16,671 nucleotides of DNA from Natronohydrobacter sp. (GTDB taxonomy: Bacteria > Pseudomonadota > Alphaproteobacteria > Rhodobacterales > Rhodobacteraceae), in assembly GCA_007123015.1 (NCBI GenBank), contig SKSL01000083.1, positions 1 through 16,671 of the forward strand, in the 5' to 3' direction. Below are positions 16,158 to 16,671 of the stretch, in pieces; the stretch's first letter is position 1, and every line of letters begins with the position of its first letter. A model generated the notes under the pieces. That model ran no database searches. It was given only the letters and a program-made list of their open reading frames with translations, and was not told the DNA's origin. Both the position numbers and the translations under genes were made by a program.

Positions 16158-16671
16158 ATGAAACCTAATTTTGCTCTTGGCCTTACGGAAGACGGTATCA
16201 CGCTCTGGCAGCGTGGCGGGGATGGGTGGCTACGTGTCGGTGCTGTCGCGCCGGAGGCAGCCGATGTGGATGCACAAATGCAAGGGCTTGCGCAGATCGC
16301 GCAGGCCCTTGCTCCTGATGGGGTTCTGACCAAGCTCGTCGTCCCGGATGAACAGATGCTTTTCTGCGATCTGCCGGTATCCGCGCGCAATCGCGAGATG
16401 CAAGGCCACGAAATCCGCGCGCAGCTTGTGGGTCGCACCCCCTATCCGGTCGAAGAGCTCGACATTGACTGGACTGTTTCGGATGGTGTGGCGCGCGCAG
16501 CTGTGGTTGCGCGGGAAACACTGGTCGAAGCCGAAGATTTTGCACGCGAATATGGGTTCAATCCGGTAACGACTGTCGCAGCGCCGAAAGATCAGGGCTT
16601 TACGCATGAGCCTTTCTTCGGGCCGACCCGCAGCGCACGCGATATTGTCGGTGATGTGTCAGTGCTGGAAC
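16158..16671 (+). CDS. N-terminal part of a conserved Rhodobacteraceae protein of unknown function (3' end outside window)
   Basis: The frame is open from the ATG at 16158 to the end of the window (171 codons), so the gene continues. The opening MKPNFALGLTEDGITLWQR, followed by 'KLVVPDEQMLFCDLP', 'GRTPYPVEELDIDW' and 'VARETLVEAEDFAREYGFNPV', resembles the N-terminus of large Rhodobacteraceae proteins that databases often mislabel as translation initiation factor 2 because of a later Pro/Ala-rich region. The strand order and the 'LP...I..qL...tPYPveeL.iDw' pattern are also reminiscent of the actin-like PilM/GspL domain; this is a tentative structural impression. There is no signal peptide in the visible part. 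Upstream is 119 bases without a convincing promoter. Confidence 0.7.
   Translation, partial: MKPNFALGLTEDGITLWQRGGDGWLRVGAVAPEAADVDAQMQGLAQIAQALAPDGVLTKLVVPDEQMLFCDLPVSARNREMQGHEIRAQLVGRTPYPVEELDIDWTVSDGVARAAVVARETLVEAEDFAREYGFNPVTTVAAPKDQGFTHEPFFGPTRSARDIVGDVSVLE

Overview
The window is GC-rich chromosomal DNA from an alphaproteobacterium, most likely a member of the Rhodobacteraceae (Rhodobacterales). The evidence is the Tol-Pal order tolA-tolB-pal-cpoB running straight into tilS and ftsH, the two-domain L25 (CTC type) protein, a DUF2332 gene coupled to pth, an IalB-family secreted protein, and Rhodobacterales-style intergenic sequence. No mobile element, tRNA, rRNA or CRISPR array was seen. 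It reads as ordinary core genome, with several short regulatory candidates between genes.

Layout. Positions 1-4430 hold a tightly packed plus-strand operon: the 3' part of tolA, then tolB (ATGA overlap), pal, cpoB and tilS (TTGA overlap). ftsH (4511-6430) follows after an 80-base gap that carries a plausible heat-shock (RpoH-type) promoter, and it ends at a strong terminator. On the minus strand, a GntR/FCD regulator (7547 to 6912) and a small secreted protein (6905 to 6507) form a two-gene unit that converges on ftsH. The regulator is divergent from lldD (7725-8894), and two perfect dyads lie between them.

Positions 8895-9058 contain paired hairpins including a terminator, then a leader hairpin just before rplY (9059-9673). 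A strong terminator separates rplY from a convergent IsdG-like small monooxygenase gene (10052 to 9735). Next come pth and a DUF2332 gene (GTGA overlap), a DUF2237 gene, a convergent IalB-family gene on the minus strand, an AnsA/class 3-type L-asparaginase, a small hypothetical gene, metY (O-acetylhomoserine sulfhydrylase) and the 5' end of a large Rhodobacteraceae-type protein that runs off the window.

How the genes work together: TolA, TolB, Pal and CpoB form the trans-envelope system for outer-membrane constriction and lipid homeostasis at division. TilS modifies tRNA-Ile, FtsH degrades membrane and regulatory proteins, and L25 and Pth serve the ribosome and peptidyl-tRNA recycling. LldD, the asparaginase and MetY belong to carbon, nitrogen and sulfur metabolism. 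I found no clearly undescribed multi-gene system. The points most worth a second look are a possible H-type pseudoknot or operator over the metY ribosome binding site, the rplY leader hairpin, the RpoH-like promoter of ftsH, the operator-like dyads between the GntR gene and lldD, and the conserved IsdG-type catalytic triad in the small monooxygenase.
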